Below, piece after piece: positions 30,130 through 58,683 of a stretch of 64,000 nucleotides of DNA. A program made the position numbers and the translations under genes. The notes under the pieces were generated by a model, which saw only the letters and a list, made by a program, of their open reading frames with translations, searched no databases and had not been told where the DNA came from. Source of the DNA: Tubiluchus corallicola (lineage: Eukaryota > Priapulida > Priapulimorpha > Priapulimorphida > Tubiluchidae); assembly GCA_030141605.1 (NCBI GenBank), contig JAQGDQ010000012.1, positions 1,322,359 through 1,386,358 of the forward strand. The letters are read 5' to 3'. The stretch's first letter is position 1. Each line of letters begins with the position of its first letter.

Positions 30130-31137
30130 CTACAGTTTTTCATTGCAATGACTTTTTTCAGAACAGTTGTTTGATATTACTTCAAATAACTCTGCCAGCG
30201 GTCCAAGTCCTGCACTCACCACCATCTTACCATCAGGCGTCTTCGAGCGCCTGTCTTCGACATACATGATGAGTTTGGGCTCTTTTCTTTTCTTTGCTTC
30301 ATCCCGGGCTTTACCGCCATGCTCAGCAACGCGCAATAAGTCTCTGTAATACAGCTCTCTTCCCGATTGTACTGACTTGAACTTATCTTCATAGATGTCG
30401 CACCAATCCTCGTCGTTTTTTCGGCCGAAGTATTTTTGAATGTCCTTGTTAATCGCTCTTGAAAACTCCAGGAGTTGGCTGATCATGACGTCATCACTAT
30501 CATCAACCGCACTGGCGTCTTCCCATTCAGATTCAGACTCCATATTTATAGATTCTAGCTCACTATCACTAACAATATCTTCAGTTTCATCAAATTCTAC
30601 ACACCGTTCTGTCCACTCTGGAGAAGATGGAGGTATTTCCTGTTCGAGGCATTGCTTTGTATTTTTTGATACTATACCCCCAAGAGCTTCCTCTGTCCAC
30701 TGATGAGTTTCTTGGAATGCAGACCATTTTCGAAGATTTTGTTGTTTATCTTGCAAGAACGTTGTGTTATGATTCTCTTGACATAGATTTCTTCCTTGGG
30801 TAGTTGTCAACTGATTTACGTTTTGTTCTTTCTTGTGGAAGTTATTTGAAAACTGCTCATGCTCCACTCCAAACTGACTAGGTAGCCAATTTCCCATATT
30901 TGAAGATAGCTTAATCCTATCACTATATGGTTCACTAACAACACCATCGTACACGTTGCACTTTTTGAAAGTTCTGTACGGAAAAGAATAACAAGCACTT
31001 GCCTGTTTTACCACATCATTCGTTACTCTGTAGTTATTGTAAAAATTTCGTTGATAGTCTTTATGACAGAAATCTTTCCTCCACTGTTCTTGAGAGTTAT
31101 GTGTAAGATTATACGGAAGATGAGAAACTGAGTACAT
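30130..31137 (-). CDS. PERCC1: PERCC1-like protein, single coding exon
   Basis: 335 codons uninterrupted. The ATG at 31137 is preceded by an in-frame TAA three codons upstream; stop TAG at 30130. Residues 1-180 are polar, low in conserved features and rich in Asn, Gln and Tyr. Residues 182-217 are acidic (DETEDIVSDSELE). Residues 218-272 are the recognisable block: QLLEFSRAINKDIQKYFGRK, CDIYEDKF and SGRELYYRDLLRVA. It is followed by a basic KKRKE and by LGPLAELFE at 311-319. I recall the same order (helix, DIQRYFGRK, CDIYED, GRxLYYADLVR, LGPLAELFEYG) in vertebrate PERCC1, an enteroendocrine-cell regulator. The name rests on memory of that block. No signal peptide or membrane segment. Nuclear or cytoplasmic role is unknown. 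Confidence 0.62.
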   Translation of the reverse strand: MYSVSHLPYNLTHNSQEQWRKDFCHKDYQRNFYNNYRVTNDVVKQASACYSFPYRTFKKCNVYDGVVSEPYSDRIKLSSNMGNWLPSQFGVEHEQFSNNFHKKEQNVNQLTTTQGRNLCQENHNTTFLQDKQQNLRKWSAFQETHQWTEEALGGIVSKNTKQCLEQEIPPSSPEWTERCVEFDETEDIVSDSELESINMESESEWEDASAVDDSDDVMISQLLEFSRAINKDIQKYFGRKNDEDWCDIYEDKFKSVQSGRELYYRDLLRVAEHGGKARDEAKKRKEPKLIMYVEDRRSKTPDGKMVVSAGLGPLAELFEVISNNCSEKSHCNEKL

Positions 31138-31381
31138 GTTGAGTTATTTTTGCTATTTAATCGCGTCAAATTCTTAAGCCACATTTAATGCAAACAGGAG
31201 ACGAACACCATTCTGCAAGTTTGCAAGTACTTGCCACTATAAACAGAATTTGTCGTATCTTTGTAAATCGGTAGTCCGGGACTAGAAGATCCATCTCTAA
31301 TCCACGTTAACACAATAAAAACTTGATCTTCGGACTTCGAAGACGCCTGAGTGATAGACAAACGCGATTTTCTGCAAATAA

Positions 31382-31444
<63 letters not shown>

Positions 31445-31455
31445 TAAATAACAAT

Positions 31456-31497
<42 letters not shown>

Positions 31498-31512
31498 AAT
31501 AATAATAATAAA
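31382..31512. repeat. (AAT)n-(AAC)n compound microsatellite
   Basis: About 20 AAT units followed by about 14 AAC units and a short AAT tail. It begins about 245 bp upstream of the PERCC1-like start codon, so it may lie in its promoter or 5' UTR. Confidence 0.95.
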
Positions 31513-32589
31513 GAATAATAATACATATAATAAATTACATCAGTTCTACCTGGGACCACAAGTAAAGCGACCTTGAGTATTGTTCATCTATGAATGGCTT
31601 TTATGTGAAACGGTATACTGTAAACTGTAAACAAAGGACTACTTAATTCAAATCAATTTGCATACAGATTGTAGAGATTTTCCATCCAGTATGCACAATG
31701 TTCTGCACTTTGTTAAAATTATAATTGAAGTAAAAATAATCAACAACCAATTTCTGCAATGTTAAACTTCTATGTTAATCATAGTATTTAAAATTTCGAC
31801 CGTTTAAATGAAAAGTTTTTGCTATTCACCTCAAATTAATAACGATTTAATTTTCGGGTTTACTGTTATACCATATGTATATAACTTTACTAATAAGTAC
31901 TTCAAACGTACCTTGTACTTTGCCTAATCTCACCTCGATGTCGCATGACTTGTTAAATGTTTACGGGTGTCTAGCAGCTGAGACAACTTACAGACGTTGC
32001 TTCTGTTGTATACACTTGTTTACAAATCAGTAACTTATCTATATTATTAACATTACACGTGTACACAAACATGGACGCGCGGGTTTCGTCTATTATCTTT
32101 ATCCGCAAAACACTGCACAAGAGCTTATATAATACATAAAAACAGCGTCTCCAGTTTTGAGAAAATACAGAATTACGAAAGTAATACCTTAATAGTATTA
32201 CCTATGTAGGCCTATGTATCGTACGTAGTATGTTATGTATTTTTGCTAATGGTGCCCCAAGCAGTTGATTAAACAATTTTAACAAATTCAAAGAAATTAC
32301 TGTGCAACAATATTTTTTCTGCTTTTGTTGTTATGTCTTTAAGTTATGCAAAGCCATTTCACACAACACATTTCACAAACTTTTTTATTGTTATACACTA
32401 CTTACGAACAGTACAATAAGCGTATCATTAAGAAAAAACTCGTTGAATGAAAGGACTGGCTCCAAATAAGGCTTCGCTTGTGAGAACAATCAATGAGTGA
32501 CAGTCAAGGCGTGGCTTCACTTAGTAGAATGCGTTAAATGGCGTTTACCAACGCCCGGGATAACAAAAAATCTAAGGCTCAGCAAACTG

Positions 32590-32930
32590 GATTGTCATGA
32601 AACTTTCACGCGAATATACTATAAGAATATGCTAGAATGAATTCCGTATCGACCGACAGTATCAGGTTTTTGATTTGCATCTTGAATTAAAGATAGCGGG
32701 GATAACTTCAGTTTCGAAAAAAAGCCTAACGCTATTGAATCGGCATCATCGAATGACGGAATCGGATTTTCGATCCGACCTTCTGAATTCAAGATGGCCT
32801 CGGTATATCACATTTAAATCAAAACCTTAAAAGCCTAAACTTACGAACGAATATATTAGAACAAATTTGGCATCTGTTGACCGAGTCAGCTTTTTGAACC
32901 AGTATCTTGCGTTCAGTGACCAATTCATCG
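32590..32930. repeat. Degenerate tandem repeat, about three units
   Basis: Three diverged units share a GGCATC.TCGAC.GA.T motif, a TTTTTGAT/CGATCC core and CATCTTGAATTCAAGATGGC-like ends (32650, 32745, 32870). The GAATTCAAGATGGC block is seen in full only in the middle unit. Family unknown. Confidence 0.45.
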
Positions 32931-33198
32931 AGTCATCGAACTTATGTTGTCTTATATGCAGTCGGATTATAAAGCCCACCTACGTATGTTTTTCAGTCCT
33001 TGGCGAGTTAAAGTAATGAAACGTTCGGCAAACTTCTCAGTAAGAATTTAAATATTACAAAAATTTTGCTATGTTTACAATGGTAAACTGTGAAAACACA
33101 AGATGCAATGTAACTAATTGTAAAAGGATTTAACCGGCATTGCAGAGGAGCCAAACGACTCGTCGTTGTATTCTTGTGTTCATCGTCGTCGACGTTGT

Positions 33199-33335
33199 CA
33201 TTGTGATCGTTGCCGCTGCTGCTGCTGCTGCTGCCGTTATTGTTGTTGTTGTTGCTGATGCTCCTGCTGTTATTGTTGTTTCACATCGTCACTGTTGCTG
33301 CTGGCGTTGTTGTTGTTTTTGTGTTGTTGTCGTCG
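33199..33335. repeat. Imperfect GTT/GCT trinucleotide tract
   Basis: (GCT)n at 33213-33233 followed by (GTT)n and mixed GTC/GCT units. The 83-codon open frame across it (33140-33391) is low complexity (Ala/Val/Cys) and not supported as a gene. Confidence 0.85.
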
Positions 33336-33534
33336 TTGCCGTCGCCATTGTCTTGATCGTTATTGCTCCTATATTGAGCAATGCATGTTAGATTCTATTC
33401 CCACGCATTTGACTCTTAAACCACTCTCTGCCTAACCTTGCATTACTTTTGGAGTCAGATATAACCTCGTCATCGTAGAACATGCAATGGTCGGATAATA
33501 TATGTTTGTCAGTTTTGACTGTGATCCTTTATAT

Positions 33535-34200
33535 TATGGTTGGTGTGCCCCAATGGTCTGTTTTAGACCCATGCTATATACAATGCAAGTCCTACCACTA
33601 AAAAGCCTCCAATGACATGGTTGGCATATCATTTCTGTGCTGATGATAAGCAGCTTTAAAACCACTAGGAGTTTCACCTGCGCATATTGGTTCTAGTCTA
33701 ACTAAGAATGAAACATTATCAATAGTACCGAATTCTTTCACTTAGGTAACATCACTCAAATAATCGGTACTTTCTGAATTTTTAAACAACGTGCGGCTTA
33801 TTCATGCTTTTGTGACTTTGCGTCTTCGTTACGCTAATTATTCGTTTGTTTATGGAACATCGCATTGTTACAATGAAAAACTTGAAAAAGTTTAAAAAAT
33901 TTTCAGTTCGTCCTCTTATCCATAGATCCTTTTATGACTACAGAAACTACCGCATAAAATTCTGATTGCTGCAGTGACGTAGGTGTTTCAATTATACGGT
34001 CTATTAGTCCTAGGAAAAGCCAAAAGCTTGAGAAAGCGATCAAATATTTCTCCAGAGCTACTTCCTCAAAGACGAATTTAGTTTTCGCCGTTCCGCCAGC
34101 TTCTTACCAGTTTTTTTACCTGGCTTCTCCGAGTACTATACCGGTTTATTTCAGGAATAAGTCCCATTCTGTGTTAGCTTGTGATAACTATTATGAAAAA
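33535..34200 (+). mobile_element. Decayed non-LTR retrotransposon fragment
   Basis: GVPQWSVLDP at 33542-33571 matches the GVPQGSVLGP motif of LINE reverse transcriptases, and FYADDKQL about 90 bp later is the catalytic YADD block. Frameshifts and stops break everything after. The right limit is approximate. Confidence 0.7.
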
Positions 34201-35255
34201 TAGGAACTTTTTGTAAGTAGCCTACTTTTTGTATACTCGTGTCCGTGTCTTAACACAGCGAAGCAAATCCGTTACCGATATAATTTGCGACTGATATGCT
34301 TTAGTAAAAATGCTGCATTAAACATTTTTGATCTTTTGGAAAGCAGAGCTTAAGGATGTTATTCTTAAATTGCCAATTTAGCACACTGGGCAGGTGCCTC
34401 TAATCTGAGACAAAACATTACTTGTTTACCTAGTACTCGAAGCCGCACAACCTAAAAGCTGCTAAACAAACACCGAATAGCTAGGTAACATGGCTTCAAC
34501 TTCCGTTTAACAGGAATCCAAATATGACAGTCCAGGTAATTGGATTGGGTTGTTAATGACGCAGGCTTGGGGAATTTTCATTTTATCTAGATACGTCATA
34601 ATCGATTTTATTAATAACAGGGCAGCTTATAGGGCAGCTTGTCAAGTTAAGAACTGATATTGCAAAATTAGCACTTGATTCACAAAATGGTTCTCGTGTG
34701 TCGTTATGTACAGTCACCCTATAGATTGATTAAACTAAGATCACTAGTTTCACTATGTTAACGTTTGTTCACATTTATCAAATTGAAACATCGGTGTTGA
34801 TACAAACTGACAATTAATTAAATTTTGACACTAAACTTCAAAGACAGGAAATGTGAAAAAGTTAGAATACAGTCTAACTATTTTGGGGACCACTTACTAA
34901 AGCCACCAGAAATGATCTATTATAATGTTAACAAAACGTATTAACAAATATCTATATAAAAATGTTAAATCATTAAAAATGTTTCTCTAAAAAATTCAAT
35001 ATCAATAATATCAATGTATTGAGAGGTCAATAACAGAATTCTGTATATCATTCCCTATTTAATGGGAAGCCAATGAAGATTAAGTAAATCAGTTCTAACT
35101 AATTTATTGTGAATTTTTGTAGCTCCATTAAAAAGTCGAATTGCAGAATCCGTACTAGTTGTGATTTGATAGTCAGGTAATCCAACTAGTCGTGTAAATA
35201 AAAATTGATATTATTCTCAGTATTCTGAAAAAAAAACTAGTATTCTAGATTGCAG
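34201..35255. other. Intergenic, no feature recognised
   Basis: AT-rich sequence between a LINE fragment and a repeat cluster. No open frame over 60 codons and no recognisable element. Confidence 0.5.
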
Positions 35256-35258
35256 TAA

Positions 35259-35400
35259 GCCACTGAACGCAGTCAGTTAACAGCAGCAAAATGAAATTTA
35301 CCGAACTAACGGAGTTTTTATGACGGGATTATTTCCACTGGCGCAAAAGTCTGACTAAGAGCTTATAGCTCTGGCTTGCTCTTACTTGTGGTGTGTTAGT
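35259..35400 (+). repeat. Unidentified interspersed repeat, copy 1
   Basis: Starts GCCACTGAACGCAGTCAG and ends with CTTACTTGTGGTGTGTTAG. It shares start and end motifs with copies at 35780 and 36865. It is the most diverged in its middle. Confidence 0.6.
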
Positions 35401-35779
35401 GCAACAATATGTTTAAGACGTATATAATAGGGCTTGTGATATGGTACTCATTGTACGCTTACAAATGATGTGGTTTTGTAATCGACACTGTGGAATAAAG
35501 CGGTTATGGCAGGAAATATCTGATTTTGAGGAATTAAAAACGTGCCAAATTGAGGTTTTATTTGTGTCAGAATAAAATTAATTTAACAAAAAAGGCCAGA
35601 GACTGTTTAGAAGAGAAAATAGTAGACTATGAGCGCTAGTGTCCAGTAGACGTATAAAGAAGTATAATATAGTAAGGTATATAATATAGTTCTGATAATA
35701 ATCTACTCAGTTAAGAATAAACCAATAAGTAACAGAGATCAGTTAATAATATACTACATGCAATCTTGATAACTTTTAA

Positions 35780-35962
35780 GCCACTGAACGCAATCAGCAG
35801 CTGCCAAAAAACAAGATGAGACACTGAACCGGCAGAGTTCAGTATGGCAGATTAATTGCTTTATGATGCAGGCGGCTGCTTATTTATATACGGGTGGCCG
35901 ATAACTGCTTGTGGTGCGTTAAGAAATGTTGGCGATCGTGACTTTGCTTGTGGTGCATTACC
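35780..35962 (+). repeat. Unidentified interspersed repeat, copy 2
   Basis: Starts GCCACTGAACGCAATCAGCA, contains ACACTGAACCGGCAGAG, and ends with two tandem GCTTGTGGTGC(G/A)TTA motifs about 45 bp apart (35909 and 35946). The 104-codon open frame starting at 35856 overlaps it and is not supported as a gene. Confidence 0.65.
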
Positions 35963-36864
35963 AATTAATGGCTTGCGAATAGATGTTTTTTTACTACAAG
36001 TTTGCTATTTATCCATACAAAAACAAAAAGTAAAACATGAGCAGTCTACAGGGAAATTTTATGAAAACAGGAAATTAATAAATTGCTTATTTTCTCAATT
36101 ATTTGTCTCTGATCCAAAGTGGGATTCAATTTTGAATGGCAAGATGATTCAAAACAATTTTAAGCCCTAAAGTTAAGGATCCAAACAACTTCCAAATAAT
36201 AGTTAATACTATTTAACTATTAATAACTTGGCGTACATTTACAATTTTGCAGATTTAGAATATTTTTTCCAGAACTTTTTTTTACCAACTTTTGATTACT
36301 CTTAATAGAGCTCATCGTGATGCTACTAGTATTTGTCATTATTAGAGAATGATTGATAATTTGAATTTAGTGTTGAACTTTTGTATTTGCATTTTGTTTG
36401 TGTGTCAGTCTAACTAAAAAAATAATTGCCAGTAATGCAATGCACTTATTCGTGATTACGTTTATCTTAACCTTGTGCAGAATTCTGGTTTTCGTTACTG
36501 TATGTGCACTTCTGCCGTAATAGTCAGGCTCGTACTATTTTAAAGTGGGACTATTTTTATTTGGTAATCTCACTCGTTACATTGAGTTTACTTGTTTTTT
36601 ATAACTAAGTTCTGTATCGAAATTGTGTAACTGTGCCTAGTTGTTTATGTTTATATTCATTCCTTTTGCTGTAATAAAAACAACAAAATTCTTTTCGGGG
36701 AACTAATGGAATCCTTAATCTTTGTCTCCTGAAATAGCGCTTTATAATATATTTAATTGTCTAATGTGTAAGGTGCTTATTTGTGGATAAAAATGTGGAA
36801 ATAACATTCAGCTATGTCCTAATCTAATAAACAAGAAAGAAATCAATAATTTTGATTATTTTGG

Positions 36865-37010
36865 GCTACTGAACGCAATCAGAAGCCGCAAAAAATGGAA
36901 ACACTGAACCGACAGAGTGTTTGTGGCAGGATAAAACCACTCGGCACTAAAACAGCCGTCGATGTCTCCTTTATGTGAAGAAATAGTGACTTTTGCTTGT
37001 GGTGTGTTAC
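36865..37010 (+). repeat. Unidentified interspersed repeat, copy 3
   Basis: Starts GCTACTGAACGCAATCAGAA, contains ACACTGAACCGACAGAG and ends TTTTGCTTGTGGTGTGTTA. Same orientation as the other two copies. Confidence 0.65.
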
Positions 37011-39449
37011 TATGTAACGCTACGCAAGTCGGAAACTGTTTGAGGTGTGCTAGCAAAAATGTAATATGCGTTTGGCGGCGCATCGTGATACTGGAATCAA
37101 CAAGTTCATATAATAACTATTATTATTGTTATACATTGTAACAATACTTACTAACTAATACAAGTTACTGAGTTGCAGTTTTCTTTACGCCAAGTCTGTA
37201 ATTGATTCATTATTGCCGTGAAAGGTGTGTACAATGCTCTATTTCCATTTTTGTACTTTGATTAAAGACTGTGAATTATAATTTGAATTTTTCATAAAAG
37301 TGCCTACAACAAACTTATAGCAGCGTAACTGTTGCTTAACTATGCGTTAAGCACTTACCGGATGCAGGTTAGGCTTATAATATTCACAGTAGCCTATCAG
37401 TGTGCAACAATTTTGCTCTTAACAGTTTGCAGGTACAAATTGATTTACTTAAATTTTGCCTTTATCTTTGAAGGCCATGTTGAGATATACTTTTAGCTCT
37501 GTGAAACTATACGTTAGATATCAAAATAATTTAGCATATTAAATAAATGATTTTGTACTTTTTAGTTAACTAGGTCGATTTTGGTCTAAGTGGCTTTAGT
37601 TTTTTTTACATTCCGTTTAGTTGTTACAATAATTTCCAGAAGAAATGGTTGCCTTTAATTTTACATCTTTGTATTTGCAGTTTATTTAACAACAGATCCA
37701 GATAAAATATAATAGAAGCGACTACAACTACATTCTATAAGGCATACAACTCACTATGATACTAAAATCAGCGCAAATTCATAAAAACAAATATTCATAA
37801 ATACACATTTAATTTTTCACGCACGATATAAAAACACGATTTATTTAAAATGGCAGTATATACACAAACTTTTGGTCTATACACGATCATATCGCTGATA
37901 CGCAAAACTTTAGGCTTGCTGAGAGTTTCAATGTTGGTAATTCCTGCGTCTGTCAAAGACTCTAAGGTATACGTTAATACAGCTTAGGCTAAATGCTACA
38001 AATCAAACATTTCATTTTTAGCGTGGCACGTATCAGTTGCCATTTGAAGTTAGTAACAGGCTAAAATTTTTTTGTTAACTTTCTGCAGAATAAAACTGTC
38101 CGGAATAATTATTAAACATTAAAATTATGAGGTTTACACTATTCGTAACGGTACGTGTGTACATGTCTTATTTTACTTGTCGATGTAAAATAAATATCTG
38201 TAGCAAAGTAAAGATTGGTACTGTAAGTAATGAACTGGTAGCACTAAAGTTATTTCTTTCGTAAACTGGAAAAATGTAGTGCTCTCATTACTTATCATGC
38301 CGTATTTATTAAGATATTAACATAATTTCCACCTCAGTGTGTACGACAAAGAAAGGAAAGGTACGGCAAAACATGAAACTTATTTACACAAAATAAATCT
38401 TTTATCACAGTCTCGACCACTCATTTATCTTTGGTAGACGCACATTAAATGCTTATTTTTCGTTATCGGGTCGTACAGTTTTCTATAGGTGGTGCTACAG
38501 ATTATGAAATTGTCTTTCATCGTTTTTTATTTTTAGCTGTGATCACATATTATGTCACAGTTGTTAATAGCTGACAAATTACATACGCATTTTACAAGGT
38601 ACCAATACTACAACAGAAAAGCAACAGGCCTATCACGCAAAACTAGTTAGTTCGACATTCTCCAAATCGGGACCTAGTTCTCGAGGACAATCTTGTAAGA
38701 TAAGACATTGAACTGGCAGAGTGTCTTAACCAAGTACAGTTGCGTATGTACAATTGTCTCTCAACGCGGTAAATAGCAGATGCAGCCTTGAACAATTTTC
38801 CCAGCGGCCATCCTCAGTTTGACTGTTTATGTACTTAGTCCAGTAAAATGCAACTTGTATTGTTCTAATCTTTACGCGTCACAGGGCACATGAGAGCAAT
38901 TTATCACATAAATGTCGCACTGTCAGATGAACCCGACCAAAGTATTATATAATAACAGACATACTTGTGCAACACTAAAACAATAGCCCTTCGAAACCAT
39001 AATGTTAGGCTTAAAATTAAAACATCATGGATCAAAATCAACTTGCGCAAAAAATGAAAGGCATTTTCATAGCAAATCACTCATCACTCTAGTATCTATT
39101 ATATTAACTATTTACATACACTAAAAAAACTAAAATCTATTCCTAAATCAACATCTACTGTCTCTGAAAAAAAGACGCTTAGTGGCGGTACATAAAAACC
39201 ACAATGTTTCAATATTTACTGACAAGAATAAGAAAATTTACAAAATAAAATTGTGTTACAACAATCATTGCGTGTCAGTAGGCCTACAACATTTCATTTA
39301 TTTATGCTTGCCGTTTTGATCACGTTTTACAAATTGTTATTGTATAAGGCCTTGTGAATTGTATAAAATAGCCCCTGGCTAGTGGGTACATTAGGTCATA
39401 ATACGAGGCAGGTATTTATTAATCATTTCTCTCACTAGGTGGGGCTACA
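37011..39449. other. Intergenic, no gene recognised
   Basis: AT-rich. One fragment near 38705 (CATTGAACTGGCAGAGTGTC) resembles the inner motif of the repeat family at 35259-37010. Should include the far 3' side of the SAMD-type gene. Confidence 0.5.
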
Positions 39450-39455
39450 TTTATT
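39450..39455 (-). promoter_or_regulatory. Candidate polyadenylation signal of the SAMD-type gene
   Basis: AATAAA on the gene strand about 210 nt past the stop at 39665. Several similar motifs occur nearby, so the assignment is weak. Confidence 0.3.
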
Positions 39456-39664
39456 TACTGCCAGTTAATAACTGGTCAATTTGACATGTATTCAAACCAT
39501 GCTTAACACGTCTACCAGATCATAACAGATCACAATTTAAGTGTGACTGTTATTTACTGAAAACTTGGGCGTGTTCATTTTAAGAGCAAATGTGAATTTG
39601 ATAGGTTTAAAAGCCTATTGAACTTAGCCACAATTTGATAATGAAGTAAGTTAAGGCTATCACT

Positions 39665-56010
<16,346 letters not shown>

Positions 56011-56869
56011 TGCACACTATTCCAGACCTCGAGCACTACTAACTGAAGGTTTGTAGGTAAGGTATCGCTTTCACGTAACAAAGTGTGTCAAGCCGGTGAC
56101 CGCGATTTTCGCTTTTTTTGGTAACCCAGTTTTCTAATTGTTATCTGTTTGCTTGTCATGCGGCTCGCTATTGGCCCGTGAGGTTAAATGGTTCAGGTAT
56201 ACAAGCGGCGGTATATGCTTCAGTGTTTATAGCATTCCTGCTCTATGGCGTGGAAGCTGCTTTCTTAGATGTCTTGGTATAACTTGTATTTTACCAGTCG
56301 CTTAGAAAAGGTCCTTTGAAGATAATAATTAAATCATGTGATTTCAACTCAATTTCATGGTTTTCGTCACAATTTTTCTTCCTCCATTATGTGAAATGTT
56401 TTAATATAAGTCTGCTCACGAAAAATTCGAGCTAAAATTTGATCGAAAATGTTAACTGGGTATTTTCGAAGTACCTTTAATCAAAGTTTTAGCTACTTTT
56501 TCCTATACTATTTTCTTTGTAGCATTTCTTTTATACATTTCTCAAAAGACATTAAACATTTAATGCTTCAGTTCTGATCTAACTATAGCATTGACCAGTC
56601 CTGTTATGATCATTAGTTACAGAAATAAACATATAGCATCTTATTTTTATACAGCACATGTATATAAAATAATCATTTTTATAATCATTCTAGAATAAGC
56701 GTGTGCATTTTGCATTTTTATAGATCATTATTGTCACATTTTTTACTGCGATTGCCTTCAGCTAGCTATTGTCAACTCCGTACGAATAATATAATCTTGT
56801 TATTTTAAGATGCGGTACAATAGTAGGTTTGTAAATAACAATCGTTGAACATGATAGTTGCGAATGATT

Positions 56870-56996
56870 ATGTAGTGAATGTATATAGTAGTATTTTATT
56901 GTAGTGTGATGTAATGTTTTTGTGTTTTTTTGCATGACTTTTATACTGAAATAAACAAATCTAATCTAATCTAATCTGAAAGTCTAATCTAATCGA
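56870..56996 (+). mobile_element. Candidate LINE 3' end with (AATCT)n tail
   Basis: TTTTTGCATGACTTTTATACTG followed by AAATAAACAAATCTAATCTA and more AATCT units to about 56996. CR1/L2-type LINEs commonly end in such short simple repeats. No coding part is attached. Confidence 0.35.
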
Positions 56997-57136
56997 CATG
57001 TTATATCTGAATCTTTGTGGCAGTACTTTTCTGCTTATGTCAGGCGATCTGCAATTCTAGAAAAAATTCCTGTTTGGCCTATTAATGTTCCTTTAAAGCA
57101 GGTCTATAAATGAAAAGAAAAAGCTTCACATAAAGT

Positions 57137-57363
57137 CAGTCGAACGGTTAAGTAGCATTTACGTAGGATGCGGATGCGTTTGCGTTTTCCACTGCGAACA
57201 AGCTGCGGAAAAAATCAATGGAAATAGCTACAGAAAAAATAACGCAATAAACGGGTGCATTGAAACAATACAAACCGATTTTATCTATTTCGCACCCCCC
57301 CCCCCCCCCCCAACGCATCCGCATCCACATGCTACGTAAACGCCACGTTAGGACGTTCGCTCA
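57137..57363. mobile_element. Small terminal-inverted-repeat element (MITE-like)
   Basis: Left arm CGAACGGTTAAGTAGCATTT then ACGTAGGATGCGGATGCG (57140-57180). The right arm read inward is CGAACGTCCTAACGTGGCGT then TTACGTAGCATGTGGATGCG. The arms match over about 45 bp with small gaps. The interior includes a run of 17 C at 57295-57311. No target duplication was established. Confidence 0.6.
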
Positions 57364-58683
57364 CCGGATGAGCACGGACAACATTTACCTATTTATGGTT
57401 CTTTTCGGTTCGTTGGTTCGATGTAATTATTGATAGTAAGACAACAGATTTACTATTTCAGCCCCTTCATCAAAATTTCAAATGACCTATCTACTTGTTT
57501 GACAGCGACAGCACTACAAAGGACAGAATACGGAACGAAAAATGCCCATGCTGACACGAATGTTCACAGAGGAGAAAGATACAATCTACCAAAATTTCAC
57601 TGCCAAGTTAACCCTTCAATGTCAATCATTATAGTGTATATGCTATTGATCCTTGCTTAAACATTTTTAATTTTGACATTTCAAAATCTTTGTGTTCCAT
57701 TAGTTGTAACCCGTTAATTTCTTGCACTTCACTGTATAGTATATTTGTTTTGTTCCAACTACAGTATTTTTGTTAGTTTAACAGGTTTTATTAATGCCAT
57801 AATTGCAATTACTATGGGCTTATTATAAAGTTACTTTTTATGTTCAAATTACTGCTTAAAACATTTTCAGGCTAAACCTATCGGTCATTATAACAACTTC
57901 CACCATATTAGTGTTTTATATTAATAAAGGAAATATCTAAAAAAAAATTTAAGCGATTTAATTAAGTTATTAGAGCATGTCGCATTACAGCAGATCATTT
58001 TCTCTAATCGGCATGTCGGTTTATACGAACGCTGATCATCAATTAAATAATTTTGACTGCATAAGAGGAGTTGGTAATTGAGAAGTGACAGCATGAATGT
58101 GTAGAATATTTTACCTTAAAGACAAGCAAAATTATTGCATAAGTTTAATATTTATCACGAGCAATATCTTAATATCGACGCAAGCAGTAATTATTAGTTA
58201 ATTATGTTTTACATAAGGAGGCGCATAAAATCTGCGCTTTGCTACTTTAAAGAATTGCTCTACTCAGATGAACAATTTCGAAACAAAGGGCTGTTCAAAT
58301 CTCTTATTCACGTATTTAGTAGCCAAACCTGCCCCACCCTAAATTCGTTTGAGCGAACTTTAAGGGCATTTGGCAACCAATCACATCATAAAATGAACAA
58401 GCGAAGCTGTAAAATGAAGAAATTCATATTCTATACAATATTGCTTCGTTTCCAGTTGCAGTTTCCAATAATTATTAACGTTAATAGCTGGTGACAATGT
58501 ACAATGAAATGCGGTTGCGCCAGCATAATTACTATATTCAGTCGGAGATTACCTGAAAGTTTAAACACAAATACCGGCTGCTTTTATTGACTGACACAAA
58601 TGAACAAAATGGGTTTCTGAAATGAGGCGAATAACCGGCCTTGAATATGGTTGAATCTATAATTTCTAAACAATAGCTCTTAC

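Larger units (their letters stand above)
56011..58680. other. Upstream intergenic region of the SAMD-type gene
   Basis: Contains the expected promoter of the SAMD-type gene just above 56010, but no TATA or initiator could be chosen. Holds the LINE tail at about 56870-56996 and the inverted-repeat element at 57137-57363. Confidence 0.5.

Noticed and set aside
33140-33391. Ala/Val/Cys-rich 83-codon protein
   Set aside because: Low-complexity translation of GCT/GTT trinucleotides.
35856-36170. 104-codon plus-strand gene
   Set aside because: Its first part lies in the repeat copy at 35780-35962, and the rest has no recognisable domain or splice support.
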